Assembly: GCA_020852835.1 (NCBI GenBank) | Contig: JADZAC010000005.1 | Location: 1 to 64,000 of the forward strand | Length of the DNA stretch: 64,000 nucleotides | Direction: 5' to 3' | Origin: Flavobacteriales bacterium | GTDB lineage: Bacteria > Bacteroidota > Bacteroidia > Flavobacteriales_F > PHOS-HE28 | In this document: positions 30,741 to 40,339 of the stretch, piece by piece | How positions within the stretch are numbered: the first letter of the stretch is position 1 | Layout of the letters: each line of letters opens with the position of its first letter | Notes under the pieces: generated by a model | Databases searched by the model: none | What the model saw: only the letters and a program-made list of their open reading frames with translations | What the model was told of the DNA's origin: nothing | Program-made: the position numbers and the translations under genes

Positions 30741-33080
30741 ATGTTGCAAAAACGCACCCTGTTGTTGATCGGCATATGGTTGCCGGCGCTTGTCGTCCGC
30801 AGCCAAGAACTGCCTTTGGAAATGTACTATTCCGCCAATGGGCACCAGTTGCACACGGGCGGACAGCCCAGTGCAGGGTTCTACCAGAAAGAGGTGATCC
30901 GCACCTTGGACCTCAGCTTCACGCAGCCCAACTACTGGGTGCTGCTGAAGCAGAACTATTCCAGCGGAACCGACCTGCCCGGCACCTTGGTCTGCGAGGG
31001 CATCACCTACGATAGCGTCGGTGTGCGCTTCAAGGGGGAAACCAGCTACTTCATGCTGGCGCCCAATGAGGAAAAACGCTCCTTCAACATCACCTTGGAC
31101 CATGTGGTTGAGGACCAGAACATCATGGGGTACGAAACCCTCAACCTGAACAATGCCTTCCAGGACGCCTCCTTCCTGCGGGAAGTGGTCTACCTGGAAC
31201 TGATCCGCGACCATGTGCCTGCGGCAAAGGCCAACTTCGTGCACTTGAACATCAATGGGGAAAGCTGGGGCATCTACCCCAACGTGCAGCAGCTCAACAG
31301 CGAGTTCCTCAAGGAGTGGTACTTCAGCAACAACGGCAGCTTATGGCGTGCCGACCGGCCCGATGGGGCAAGCGGCCCCGGCGGCAGTTGGGGTGATGGC
31401 ACCGCTGCACTGAACTACCTGGGGGACGATACGGCCACCTACCAGAACTACTACACACTGAAACGCTCCGAACAGCAGTACCCATGGGATGAGCTGGTGC
31501 TTACCTGCCAAAAGCTGGACCAACTGCCCATGGAACAGCTCGAGGACAGCTTGAACCATTACATGGATGTGGACCGCACCTTGTGGTTCTTGGCCTCGGA
31601 GATCGCTTTCAGCGATGATGACAGCTATGTGCACAAGGGCAAGATGGACTACTACCTGTACTGGGACGAGGAGACAGGCCGGATGACCCCGCTGGAGTAT
31701 GACGGCAACAGTGCGATGAAGGCCAGTGCGTCGGACTGGAACCCCTTCTTCAACGAGGATAATGCGAACTACCCCCTGATGAACCGCCTCTTTGCCGTGC
31801 CGCACCTGCGCCAGCGCTACTTGGCCCACCTGCGCACGATCATTGCCGAAAAGATGCAGAGCCCGGCGTTTGACGCCCTGATCGATGCCTACGCCGCCCT
31901 GATCGATGCCGAAGTGCAGGCCGACCCCAAGAAGCTATACTCCTACACCGCATTCACCACGCAGCTCAACACGCTGAAGACCTTCATCGCCGACCGGCGC
32001 AATTTCCTCATGGCCAACAGCGAAGTGGCCCAAGCGGGCCCAGCGATCAGCGGCGTGGCGCACCGGGTGAATGAGGTGGAATGGGCCCAGCCCATGGCCA
32101 ATGAGCCAGTGGACGTGCGCGCCACGGTAAGCTCGGCCAATGGCATATCGGCGGTCACCTTGTACTACTGCCCGGGCCTCTATGGCGCATTCCAGCGCGT
32201 GGCCATGGCCGATGACGGCATCCACAACGACGGGGCCGCCGGTGACGGGATGTATGGTGCCAGCATCCCCCCGCAGGCGGCCATGGCACAGGTGCGCTAT
32301 TATGTAGAGGCCGCCGCCGCAGACGCCGCCTTGAGCGTGGCCTATGCGCCGCCCGGCGCGGAGCATGACGTGTACACCTACCAAGTGGAATACGTGCAGG
32401 TGGTGGACCCGCCCGTGGTGGTGAACGAACTGATGGCGCAGAACACCGCCACCGCCACGGATGATGCGGGCGACTACGAGGATTGGATCGAGCTCCACAA
32501 CCCATCGAACAGCGCGGTGGACCTGGGCGGCAGTTGGTTGAGCGATGACGCAGCCGATCCCCAGAAATGGCAGTTCCCGGCCGGTACCACCATTGCCGCC
32601 GGCGGTTATTTGGTCATCTGGGCTGATGATGAACCGGAGCAAGGCGATCCACACGCCGCATTTAAGTTGTCGTCCAGCGGCGAAGAAGTGGTGCTTTCCG
32701 GCTCCGATGGCCAGCTATGGGACCACGTTCCGTTCGGCCCGCAACAAGCGGACATGGGCTATGCCCGCATACCCAACGGTACCGGCCCCTTTGTGATCCA
32801 GGCCCCCACCTTTGCGGCCAACAACGAACTGGCCACCGAAACGGCCGGGCCTGCACCGGTGCCGGAGCTCACCTTTTTCCCGAACCCGGTGAACGGCCGG
32901 TTGACCCTGCAAGGCCATGGGGCATTGCCCGGGGAGGTCACCATCATGGATGCCACCGGCAGGCCGGTGTGGGCCGCCAATGTGGCCGGTACGGTGCAAG
33001 TGGATACGGGCAGTTGGCCGGCTGGCGCCTACTTTGTCCGCCACGGAAGAGGCGTGGCGAAGTTGATCGTGATGCAATAG
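30741..33080 (+). CDS. Secreted CotH-family protein with lamin-tail and T9SS domains
   Basis: The 779-residue protein starts with a signal peptide ending near 'VVRSQ'. The first 400 residues match the CotH kinase family, with 'VRFKGETSYF', 'LNNAFQDASFLREVVYLELIRD' and 'DYYLYWDEETGRMTPLEYDGN'. A choice-type beta domain and a lamin-tail domain ('VVNELMAQN', 'DYEDWIELHNPSNSAVDLGG') follow at about 560-690. The end ('FFPNPVNGRLTL', 'ATGRPVW', 'PAGAYFVRH') is a type A T9SS sorting domain. Spore CotH is an atypical protein kinase; where that enzyme has Trp-Asp, this one reads Glu-Tyr-Asp, so activity is uncertain. It is predicted to be on the cell surface. Confidence 0.87.
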   Translation: MLQKRTLLLIGIWLPALVVRSQELPLEMYYSANGHQLHTGGQPSAGFYQKEVIRTLDLSFTQPNYWVLLKQNYSSGTDLPGTLVCEGITYDSVGVRFKGETSYFMLAPNEEKRSFNITLDHVVEDQNIMGYETLNLNNAFQDASFLREVVYLELIRDHVPAAKANFVHLNINGESWGIYPNVQQLNSEFLKEWYFSNNGSLWRADRPDGASGPGGSWGDGTAALNYLGDDTATYQNYYTLKRSEQQYPWDELVLTCQKLDQLPMEQLEDSLNHYMDVDRTLWFLASEIAFSDDDSYVHKGKMDYYLYWDEETGRMTPLEYDGNSAMKASASDWNPFFNEDNANYPLMNRLFAVPHLRQRYLAHLRTIIAEKMQSPAFDALIDAYAALIDAEVQADPKKLYSYTAFTTQLNTLKTFIADRRNFLMANSEVAQAGPAISGVAHRVNEVEWAQPMANEPVDVRATVSSANGISAVTLYYCPGLYGAFQRVAMADDGIHNDGAAGDGMYGASIPPQAAMAQVRYYVEAAAADAALSVAYAPPGAEHDVYTYQVEYVQVVDPPVVVNELMAQNTATATDDAGDYEDWIELHNPSNSAVDLGGSWLSDDAADPQKWQFPAGTTIAAGGYLVIWADDEPEQGDPHAAFKLSSSGEEVVLSGSDGQLWDHVPFGPQQADMGYARIPNGTGPFVIQAPTFAANNELATETAGPAPVPELTFFPNPVNGRLTLQGHGALPGEVTIMDATGRPVWAANVAGTVQVDTGSWPAGAYFVRHGRGVAKLIVMQ

Positions 33081-33218
33081 TTTCTTGGCACCGCAGTGAG
33101 GTCTGCTACCAGCACTCCCGGCATCGAAGCCGGTCACCGCGCCATGCACGACCGGTGGAGCCAAAGGATCGGAATGCGATCGCCGTGATACCGTCTCATG
33201 GCAATACCTTGACTGTCC

Positions 33219-33226
33219 TACCTTTC
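33219..33226 (+). promoter_or_regulatory. -7-like element TACCTTTC for queG
   Basis: It matches TAnnTTTG at seven of eight positions and is four bases from the queG ATG. Confidence 0.5.
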
Positions 33227-33230
33227 GCCA

Positions 33231-34154
33231 ATGCCCGGCTTGGCGGAACGCTCCCGCGCCATCAAGGCCAAAGCCTTGGAGCTGGGATTTTTGGCCTGCG
33301 GGATCGCCAAAGCTGACTTCTTGGAGGAGGAAGCCAGCCGCTTGGAACAATGGCTGCACGCAGGCAAGCACGGCCAAATGGATTGGCTGGCGCGCAATTT
33401 CGACCTGCGCACGGACCCGCGCCAACTGGTGCCCGGTGCCAAGAGCGTGATCAGCCTGGCCTACAACTACTACACCTCGGTGCAACAGACCGATCCGGCG
33501 GCGCCCAAGCTGAGCATGTACGCCTACGGGCGTGATTACCACAAGGTGATCAAGCAGCGCATGAAGCCGCTGCTGCAGTACATCACGGAAACGTACGGTG
33601 CCGTGGAGATGCGCTGCTTTACGGACAGCGCGCCGGTGCTGGAAAAAGCGTGGGCCGAGCGCGCGGGCATCGGCTGGCGCGGCAAGCACAGCCTGATCAT
33701 CCGCAAAGGAGTGGGGTCCTACTTTTTTCTGGCGGAGATCATCCTGGACCTGGAACTGGCGCCCGATGCGCCGGCCACGGACCACTGCGGCACGTGCAGG
33801 CGCTGCATCGATGCGTGCCCCACGCAGGCCATCGAACTCTATGGCATCAACGCCAGCAAGTGCATCAGCTATTACACCATTGAGCTGAAAGACCAGATCC
33901 CGGCGGAAGCGGGTGATTTCCGCAACTGGGCCTTCGGCTGCGACATCTGCCAGCAGGTGTGCCCGTGGAACCGCTTCAGCACGCCGCATGCAGAGCCGGA
34001 CTTCAACCCTAAGCCGGAATTGATGGAGCTAACTGCGCCGGAATGGAACGAACTGACCGAGGAACGCTTCGATAAGCTCTTCTTTGGCAGCCCGGTGAAA
34101 CGTACGAAGTACACGGGCCTGATGCGGAACGTGCGGTATTTGAAGGGAAGCTGA
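33231..34154 (+). CDS. queG: Epoxyqueuosine reductase
   Basis: This cobalamin-dependent enzyme carries out the last step of queuosine synthesis on tRNA (epoxyqueuosine to queuosine). The 307-residue protein has the catalytic Asp132 in 'TDSAPVLEKAWAERAGIGWRGKH' and two [4Fe-4S] motifs, C186-x2-C189-x2-C192-x3-C196-P and C237-x2-C240-x3-C244-P. The ATG at 33231 is supported by the TACCTTTC element. The presence of both QueG and the YhhQ-type transporter (19061) shows that queuosine is made here, with at least the option of precursor salvage. It is convergent with a small gene. Confidence 0.94.
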   Translation: MPGLAERSRAIKAKALELGFLACGIAKADFLEEEASRLEQWLHAGKHGQMDWLARNFDLRTDPRQLVPGAKSVISLAYNYYTSVQQTDPAAPKLSMYAYGRDYHKVIKQRMKPLLQYITETYGAVEMRCFTDSAPVLEKAWAERAGIGWRGKHSLIIRKGVGSYFFLAEIILDLELAPDAPATDHCGTCRRCIDACPTQAIELYGINASKCISYYTIELKDQIPAEAGDFRNWAFGCDICQQVCPWNRFSTPHAEPDFNPKPELMELTAPEWNELTEERFDKLFFGSPVKRTKYTGLMRNVRYLKGS

Positions 34155-34200
34155 AGGCGTGCAGCTTGGGAAGAACAGCTGTGTGCTCCAGGACGTGTAT

Positions 34201-34425
34201 TCAGGTGCGGATGGAGTGCTGGAACACCTCCAGGATCACATCCTTGTACAGGTGGCCGAAGGTGGCCAAACACCACGCTTTCAGCAGGAGCTGATCCTTG
34301 CCGCGGACCCAGCGGGCGGCCTTTACGAGCTCCTTGCGGAACAAACGCGGGTCAAAGCTCACTTTTTGAAGTACCTGCTGGCTGAGTTCCAGCATCTTTT
34401 TTCCATTCTCCTTCATCATCATCAT
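34201..34425 (-). CDS. Uncharacterised small protein (about 71-74 aa)
   Basis: A mostly helical, basic protein with 'MLELSQQVLQKVSFDPRLFRKELVKAARWV' and 'LLLKAWCLATFGHLYKDVILEVFQ'. The second block has the character of a conserved Bacteroidota small protein, but I cannot give a name. Four ATG codons in a row (34425, 34422, 34419, 34416) are possible starts; a GAGGAA ribosome binding site seven bases upstream of 34425 favours the first. A full promoter lies upstream: TTG at 34495-34497 and TACCTTCA at 34467-34474, 20 bases apart. Confidence 0.75.
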   Translation of the reverse strand: MMMMKENGKKMLELSQQVLQKVSFDPRLFRKELVKAARWVRGKDQLLLKAWCLATFGHLYKDVILEVFQHSIRT

Positions 34426-34466
34426 GGTTCCTCGTTAGGCAATGGCTTGCAGGTCCAATAGTGGGT

Positions 34467-34497
34467 TGAAGGTAGCACGATCGGCAGCCTTTTGCAA
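34467..34497 (-). promoter_or_regulatory. Promoter: -33 TTG and -7 TACCTTCA
   Basis: TTG (34495-34497) and TACCTTCA (34467-34474) are separated by 20 bases, the spacing expected for the Bacteroidota primary sigma factor. The gene start is 41 bases further on. Confidence 0.6.
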
Positions 34498-34588
34498 TGG
34501 GCAATACCGATCGTGCACAACTTCAGTCTGTGGATAACAGGCCTGCAAAGGGTATAGAACGCGGTGTTGCGCGGATCCTTGCGCGCGG

Positions 34589-35437
34589 CTAGGGTTCAAG
34601 TTCGCGCTCGGTCACCTGTTTCACCTCGTACTGGTCAGCGCTGGAGGTGCTGTAGGCATAGGCCACCACGGCACAATTGGCCGGTTGCAGCACGTTCGAA
34701 GGCAACGGATAGCTGAAGCTGTAGTTGACGCTGTCGCCCACCTGGGCGTTTGCGGCAAGGAAGGCTTGGCCCCATGAACCGTTCAAGGCCCCGCGCAGCA
34801 CATGGCGGTGGTCGTAGTTGGGCACATCGGGCGGGTTGACCTGGTTGTTGATCTGCCAATCGATCACGTGGTCCTCGGTGAGGTAAAGGGTAATGTTGTG
34901 CGCGGCAGCCAGGGGATGAAGCAGGATGCCCCTGACATTGCCGGAAACGGTGTTGGTACCCGCATCAAAGTGCAAGGAATCTATTTCCAGGGCCAAGTCG
35001 GCCTCTTGGTCGATCATGCCCGCCACGGCCGTGCTCCAGCTATAACGGCTCACCAGGATACTGTTGTTGAAGGTCTTCCTGTTCACCAATCCGATGGGGA
35101 GTGCGGTGATGTTGAAGGTGGTTTCGTATTCCGTGCCCGCGGGCGTGCGGAAGTCCGTGACATAATTGGGCGGTTCAGGTGCTGCGAACGAGTTCACCAT
35201 GTGGACGCCCACCACCACCAGGCGGTCGCCGTAAGTATCTTTCAACTGTAGTGCTATCTGCGCAGCTGAGGGGCAATTGTTGCAGCGAAAACCGGTGCAA
35301 TCTTCCAAGAGCACATTACGGGTAACCGTGGTGCCTGGTAGAGGGGCGGGCTGGGCATTCTGGCCTTTGGGCATGTCCACAATATCGCAGCTGGCGAGGG
35401 TCGCAAGGAGCAAGAGGGAAGAAAGGGGAAAACGCAT
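34589..35437 (-). CDS. Omp28-related outer membrane lipoprotein
   Basis: The 282-residue protein has a lipoprotein leader with Cys17 ('LASC'). A thioredoxin-like domain follows with the Omp28 motif 'LEDCTGFRCNNCP' (Cys47, Cys52, Cys55), then a beta domain ('YDHRHVLRGALNGSWG'). Omp28-like proteins are surface lipoproteins of Bacteroidota; a redox role through the Cys pair is possible. It begins three bases after the DUF6029 gene and is second in an operon with it. The C terminus has no T9SS tail. Confidence 0.85.
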   Translation of the reverse strand: MRFPLSSLLLLATLASCDIVDMPKGQNAQPAPLPGTTVTRNVLLEDCTGFRCNNCPSAAQIALQLKDTYGDRLVVVGVHMVNSFAAPEPPNYVTDFRTPAGTEYETTFNITALPIGLVNRKTFNNSILVSRYSWSTAVAGMIDQEADLALEIDSLHFDAGTNTVSGNVRGILLHPLAAAHNITLYLTEDHVIDWQINNQVNPPDVPNYDHRHVLRGALNGSWGQAFLAANAQVGDSVNYSFSYPLPSNVLQPANCAVVAYAYSTSSADQYEVKQVTERELEP

Positions 35438-35440
35438 GAT

Positions 35441-37129
35441 CTAGAAGGTTGTGGTAATGGAGGCGGTGAGGCCGTTTGCTGCAGGCACTACGCGGCACAC
35501 ACCGCCCACGCAGAAGATGCCCGCGCGCTGCCGCCCATAGCTGAAGGTGAACCGTGAGCCGCCCCGGATGTAGCCTACGCTGCCGATGGGGTAGTGGACG
35601 CGATCATCCTCCACCTCATTGCCGTAGTTGTATTGGTCCATCACGGCCAGGAACCAGTGAGGGCTGAAGGTGAATTCGGCCAATGCGGTGGCCCAGTCGC
35701 CGTGGTCCTGCTTGGTGGAGAGCTGCTGGAGCTCGAAGCGCACGGAGTTGCGGTCGTTGAAGTTGTACAGGCCTTCCAGGATGAACATGTCGGCATAGAT
35801 CACCGGCTTGCCGGCCTTGCCCTGCACGGTCTCGATGTCGTACACCAGGTTGAGGTAGGTGAGGGCCAGTTCCCAATCGGCGCTGAGCTTTTTGCGCAGC
35901 TCCATATTGAAGTCGCTGAAGTATTGGCGCTTGCCCATGGCGAAGAAGTTGGTCTTGTAGCCCATGAGGTGTACGGTGTCATTGGGCAGGCGGGCGGTGT
36001 CCAAGCTCCAGGCGCCGCTCCAGTTGGCGGTGATCTTGGTACCGTATTTGCCGCCCAGCTTGCTGCCGCGCTTGAACTTGTAGAATACCTCGCCTTGGTA
36101 GGAAACCTCGCCGTTGGGCTGTGTGGCGTAGGGATAGAGCGTGGCCGGCAGGTTGTAGGTGTGCTGCTTGGCGAGCGTGGGCAGGTAGTTGATGTTCAGG
36201 TCGAACAAGCTCGGCGCGCCGCGGTCGCTCTGGTACACCATGTTGTCGTAGGTGTGGGCGCCTGCGCTGATGCCCAAGCCTTTGGTGCTGTAGGAAGCCG
36301 TGGCCATCAGGGCCTGGCCGGGCTTGTAGATGTTGTTGTTGCTGCCGTTGGGGTCGTTGATCTTGTAGGCGTATTCGCTGTACAGGTCCCAATTGGCGGT
36401 GGTGTAGTGGGCGCGCCCCGCCCAGAGGCCCACGTTCTCGGGCAGTTCCAGCTGCGGGTCCTGGTCGGGCTGGAATTTGCTTACGAAGGAGCCGCCGAGG
36501 GTGAAGTTGTTGCCTTTTTGGGCCAGGCCGGTGAAGAAGTGCGGGAATGCTTCAACCAAGGAAATTTCACCGTCGATGCCGCGCACGATGCCCACGCCCT
36601 GCGTGTTGCCCTTGTCGAAGGCCAAACGCTGGGTGCCGATGATGCCCTTGAGGTAGATGCCGGTGTCCGGGCTGAACTTCACCCGTACGCCGTCCATGGC
36701 ATTGTCCACGCCCAAGGCGCGTTCCTCATAGCTTCTGAAAGCCAGCCCTTGGCCGAACTGTTCATAGAAGTTGCCCGCGGTGATCTCCAATCCGTCCGCT
36801 CGGAAGGTGGCGTAACGGTAACCGATGCCTGATCCTTTGTAGGCCGCGCCGGCCGGGTAGCCGAGCAAGGCGGGTTCGTAGCTCTCCAAGCGGAGGCCGG
36901 CGTCGAAATTGCCCTTGCCGTTGCGGTAGTTCAGATTGCTCCACGCGTTGTAGCCGAAGTCCGCCGGGGGTTTCACCGCGCCGATCTCCTCATCGTCATT
37001 GTACAACTGGCCGTCCATGCTGAAGTTGCCGTGGACCTGGCCGCCATCTTGGGCCATCAGGGGGGCGACAGCTGTGCAGGCAAGGGTGAGGGCGGATAAG
37101 CGGGCAATGGCCGTGAACAATGGGTGCAT
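35441..37129 (-). CDS. DUF6029 family outer-membrane protein
   Basis: The 562-residue protein has a signal peptide ('RLSALTLACTAVAPLMAQ') and then a long series of alternating aromatic/polar beta-strands, for example 'GNFSMDGQLYNDDEEIG', 'GNFYEQFGQGLAFRSYEER' and 'FTFSYGRQRAGIFCVGGVCRVVPA'. It ends in aromatic Phe ('SITTTF'), typical of an outer-membrane beta-barrel. DUF6029 proteins of Bacteroidota often sit beside Omp28-like genes, as here. Function is unknown; a channel or a partner barrel for the lipoprotein is plausible. The ATG at 37129 is supported by the signal peptide and a full promoter at 37159-37188. Confidence 0.85.
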   Translation of the reverse strand: MHPLFTAIARLSALTLACTAVAPLMAQDGGQVHGNFSMDGQLYNDDEEIGAVKPPADFGYNAWSNLNYRNGKGNFDAGLRLESYEPALLGYPAGAAYKGSGIGYRYATFRADGLEITAGNFYEQFGQGLAFRSYEERALGVDNAMDGVRVKFSPDTGIYLKGIIGTQRLAFDKGNTQGVGIVRGIDGEISLVEAFPHFFTGLAQKGNNFTLGGSFVSKFQPDQDPQLELPENVGLWAGRAHYTTANWDLYSEYAYKINDPNGSNNNIYKPGQALMATASYSTKGLGISAGAHTYDNMVYQSDRGAPSLFDLNINYLPTLAKQHTYNLPATLYPYATQPNGEVSYQGEVFYKFKRGSKLGGKYGTKITANWSGAWSLDTARLPNDTVHLMGYKTNFFAMGKRQYFSDFNMELRKKLSADWELALTYLNLVYDIETVQGKAGKPVIYADMFILEGLYNFNDRNSVRFELQQLSTKQDHGDWATALAEFTFSPHWFLAVMDQYNYGNEVEDDRVHYPIGSVGYIRGGSRFTFSYGRQRAGIFCVGGVCRVVPAANGLTASITTTF

Positions 37130-37158
37130 TGAAGAGGGGGTGACGGTTCTGAACAGGG

Positions 37159-37188
37159 TGAAGGTAGCGGCACGGCGCCAATGGCAAA
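37159..37188 (-). promoter_or_regulatory. Promoter: -33 TTTG and -7 TACCTTCA
   Basis: TTTG (37185-37188) and TACCTTCA (37159-37166) are 18 bases apart. The pair lies 29 bases before the DUF6029 ATG and drives that gene with the Omp28-like gene. Confidence 0.6.
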
Positions 37189-37313
37189 GCACCCGAGGTT
37201 GAAGTTTGCGGTGATGCTTAGATTGCCAAGGATGGGCCTGGAAGCCGCCGGGGCCGCACACGGCTGTTTCCAACCTGTGCAGCCCCGGCCGCAGTTCCGC
37301 CGTTCGGCAGTAC

Positions 37314-37805
<492 letters not shown>

Positions 37806-37885
37806 GGGGATGTTGGAAGGGCTGTGCGATAGCGGGAGCGCCGGTGGATGGAATTTGCGGGTCTGCTTCAAACTACGGGCCAAAG

Positions 37886-37922
37886 AAAAGGCCGACGGAC
37901 CAAGTGGGTCCGTCGGCCTTTT
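37886..37922. terminator. Strong bidirectional terminator
   Basis: A perfect 16-bp stem, AAAAGGCCGACGGACC (37886-37901) with its complement (37907-37922), and a 5-base loop with A/T-rich edges. It ends the T9SS thioredoxin gene (stop at 37938) and separates it from the TlpA gene. Confidence 0.85.
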
Positions 37923-37937
37923 TCAATGCGGTCGGTC

Positions 37938-39377
37938 TTACTTGTTTACGGTCACGGTGCGGGTGGCCTGGTACTTGCCGGCGTCGAGCTTCAGCAGATA
38001 CATGCCGTTGCCGAGGGTGCCCAGGTTGATGGTTTCACGCTGCAGGCCCGTGGCCACGTTGAGCGTCTGTTCCATCACCACTTTGCCAAGCACGTCGGTC
38101 ACCATCAGCTTCATGGCGGTGCCCTGCTCCAGGTTGTACTCCAGGTTCACCAGGCCGCTGGTGGGGTTGGGGTACACGTTCAGGCTGCGCTCCAGTTCGT
38201 TGGAACCCACGCTGGCCACGGCGTTGTTGGTCAGGAAGTTCTTGGTAGTGGAAGCGCCGAACTGTCCGCCTTGCAGCACCACGATGCCGTTCCACTCCAG
38301 CTTGAAGTAGCCTTGGCCGTAGCTGCAGCACATGCCATCGCCGTAGGCATCATACACCTCCAAGCGGTAGCACTCCATGTCGTCCAGGGTCCAGTCGTAC
38401 ACGTGCTCGGTCTGGGTGGTGCCATTGGTGTAGGGGCCGCCCTGTTCCACCACGGCGTTGCTGCTGTTGAACAATTTCCAAGTGGTCTCCGAGGCGTATT
38501 GGTCGCCCTTCACCTTGAAGGTGGCATTGGTGCCGGAGATGGAAGTGGAGGCCGTTACCAGTTGGCTGGCGGTATTGTTGGCGGCGTTGCCGTCGGCGGT
38601 GGTGATCTCCAAGGTAATGTTGGAGGAGCCGGTGGGGGCGAAATTCGCCACGGTCACATCTTCCACTTCATACGTGTCCAAGTTGCCGGTCCAGTTGGTG
38701 GAGCCGAGCACGGTGGTGCCAAGGCGGGCCTGGATGGTGGCGCTGGTCAGCGGCTGGGTGCCCAGGTTCTGCAGGCGTGCCGTAAGGCCCACGTCCGAGC
38801 CGGCACAGCCGGTGATGCTGCCCATGGAGGGGAGCAGGCCGGCATCCGTTCCGGTCATGGCTTCCTGGCAGCTGCCCACGGAGTTCCACAATTGCGTGGT
38901 GGGAATCTGGCCCACTTCGGTGATCACCCGGTTGGGGCACACCTTGTAGATGGTGGGGAAGTAGGTGATCTCCAGCAGGTTGGCGATGCTGGCGTTGTCA
39001 ATGATGGGGTAGGTGGTTCCGTCGATCCAGTCACCTTGGGTTTGTGCCGTATTGCCTTGCAGGTCGGCCAAGGTGGTGCTGGCATCGCCTTCGATGAAGA
39101 AGGCACGCACCTTGTTCTCGGCAGTGCCGGGACCATAGGTGTCATACAGGTTGCGGATCGCATGGGTGTTATGGTAGCTCCAGCAGGGTCCGCACCAAGT
39201 GGCGCTCACATCAATGATCACCGTGTAGCCGGAATCCAACAGGGAGTATAAGTTGTGGGTATTCCCGTTCAGATCCGTTCCGGTCCAATCCGGGCAGATG
39301 GTATTGTCCGGGAGCTGGGCCAAGGCCGGGCCGCTGAGCAACGCCAAGGAGGCGGCTACGAGTAAGGACTTTTTCAT
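37938..39377 (-). CDS. Secreted thioredoxin-like protein with T9SS type A sorting domain
   Basis: The 479-residue protein has a signal peptide cleaved near residue 20 ('GPALAQ'). A thioredoxin-like domain follows with the active site W-Cys62-Gly-Pro-Cys65 and 'TYFPTIYKVCPNR'. Beta domains include 'DDMECYRLEVYDAYGDGMC'. The type A T9SS sorting domain is at the end ('VYPNPTSGLVNLEYN', 'DVLGKVV', 'NGMYLLKL'). It would place a redox-active thioredoxin fold on the cell surface or outside the cell. The ATG at 39377 is supported by the signal peptide and a full promoter (39429-39458). Confidence 0.9.
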   Translation of the reverse strand: MKKSLLVAASLALLSGPALAQLPDNTICPDWTGTDLNGNTHNLYSLLDSGYTVIIDVSATWCGPCWSYHNTHAIRNLYDTYGPGTAENKVRAFFIEGDASTTLADLQGNTAQTQGDWIDGTTYPIIDNASIANLLEITYFPTIYKVCPNRVITEVGQIPTTQLWNSVGSCQEAMTGTDAGLLPSMGSITGCAGSDVGLTARLQNLGTQPLTSATIQARLGTTVLGSTNWTGNLDTYEVEDVTVANFAPTGSSNITLEITTADGNAANNTASQLVTASTSISGTNATFKVKGDQYASETTWKLFNSSNAVVEQGGPYTNGTTQTEHVYDWTLDDMECYRLEVYDAYGDGMCCSYGQGYFKLEWNGIVVLQGGQFGASTTKNFLTNNAVASVGSNELERSLNVYPNPTSGLVNLEYNLEQGTAMKLMVTDVLGKVVMEQTLNVATGLQRETINLGTLGNGMYLLKLDAGKYQATRTVTVNK

Positions 39378-39428
39378 GTGGGGGTTTTTGTTGGTTCCGG
39401 TTGCTTGCAGGCGGAATTGTCTGCAACC

Positions 39429-39458
39429 CAAAAGTAGTTGTCCCTGCCAAGGATGCAA
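39429..39458 (-). promoter_or_regulatory. Promoter: -33 TTG and -7 TACTTTTG
   Basis: A perfect TAnnTTTG (39429-39436) has a TTG (39456-39458) 19 bases upstream. It is the best complete promoter in the window and lies 51 bases before the ATG of the secreted thioredoxin. Confidence 0.7.
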
Positions 39459-39534
39459 CCGAATCCGCAGCTTCCCTTGGATTCCTTTCCATTCGGGGGC
39501 CATCCGGCGGTGGCGCCCGGAGCATGCCGGCGGC

Positions 39535-39542
39535 TATCTTTG
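39535..39542 (+). promoter_or_regulatory. -7 promoter element TATCTTTG
   Basis: Perfect TAnnTTTG, 23 bases before the ATG at 39566 of the T9SS protein on the plus strand. Confidence 0.55.
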
Positions 39543-39565
39543 CATGCAAGGAACCTTCAAATTGC

Positions 39566-40339
39566 ATGTTGAGCATGGCAAAGCACGCTACACTCCTTTT
39601 GGCCTCAGGGCTGTTGGCCGTGACGGGCGCATTGGCCCAAACGCCGGTGGTCACCCTCACCAACGGGGAGGCCCAGGTGGTCAACGCCACCACGATCCAG
39701 ATCAACGCGGCCGTTACGGACACCGACCAAACGTTGGGCATGGGCTTGTATGCGGAGAACACCAGTGGTACCGCTCGCACGATCAACGTGAAGCGCTATG
39801 AGCTGGATGTGCTGCACGGCACCACCAACTACTTCTGCTGGGACCTGTGCTACGGTGAGCGCAATGCGGGCGCCTCCCCGTTGTGGATCGGTGCGGACCC
39901 GATCCCGATGGCGGCAGGCGGAACGGCCAACGGCTTCCATGCCTATTACAAGCCCAAGGGCTACACGGGTGTTTCCACGTTCCGGTATGTATGGTATGAC
40001 ATGGCCTCGGAGAATGACAGTACCTGGGTTGATTTCGTGTTCAATGTTACCGAAGCCGTGGGCATTGAGGAAGCAGGCGCCGTGCGCGGGTTCAATGCAT
40101 GGCCCAACCCGGCCAGCGGGGGCAACATCACCATCAACTACGATCTGGCCCAGGTGGCCACGGGTGACCGCTTGGCGGTGTACAACCTGTTGGGCGAGCG
40201 CAAGCTGGTAAAACGGTTGGGGGCGGCACAAGGCCAAGTGGTACTGGAGCAAACCGAGCTGGGCAGCGGCGTATGGTTCGCCGTGTTGGAGCGCAACGGG
40301 AAGGCCATGGCCACCAAGCGCCTGGTGGTGGTGCGCTAA
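39566..40339 (+). CDS. Uncharacterised secreted T9SS type A protein (257 aa)
   Basis: A signal peptide (cleavage near 'GALAQ') precedes one beta-sandwich domain of about 150 residues ('VVTLTNGEAQVVNATTIQINAAV', 'FRYVWYDMASENDSTWVDFVFN') with two Cys in 'YFCWDLCYG'. A type A T9SS sorting domain follows ('AWPNPASGGNITINYD', 'NLLGERK', 'GVWFAVLERNGK'). No named passenger family is recognised. The ATG at 39575 is an alternative start. The TAA overlaps the stop of the convergent sirtuin gene. Confidence 0.82.
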   Translation: MLSMAKHATLLLASGLLAVTGALAQTPVVTLTNGEAQVVNATTIQINAAVTDTDQTLGMGLYAENTSGTARTINVKRYELDVLHGTTNYFCWDLCYGERNAGASPLWIGADPIPMAAGGTANGFHAYYKPKGYTGVSTFRYVWYDMASENDSTWVDFVFNVTEAVGIEEAGAVRGFNAWPNPASGGNITINYDLAQVATGDRLAVYNLLGERKLVKRLGAAQGQVVLEQTELGSGVWFAVLERNGKAMATKRLVVVR

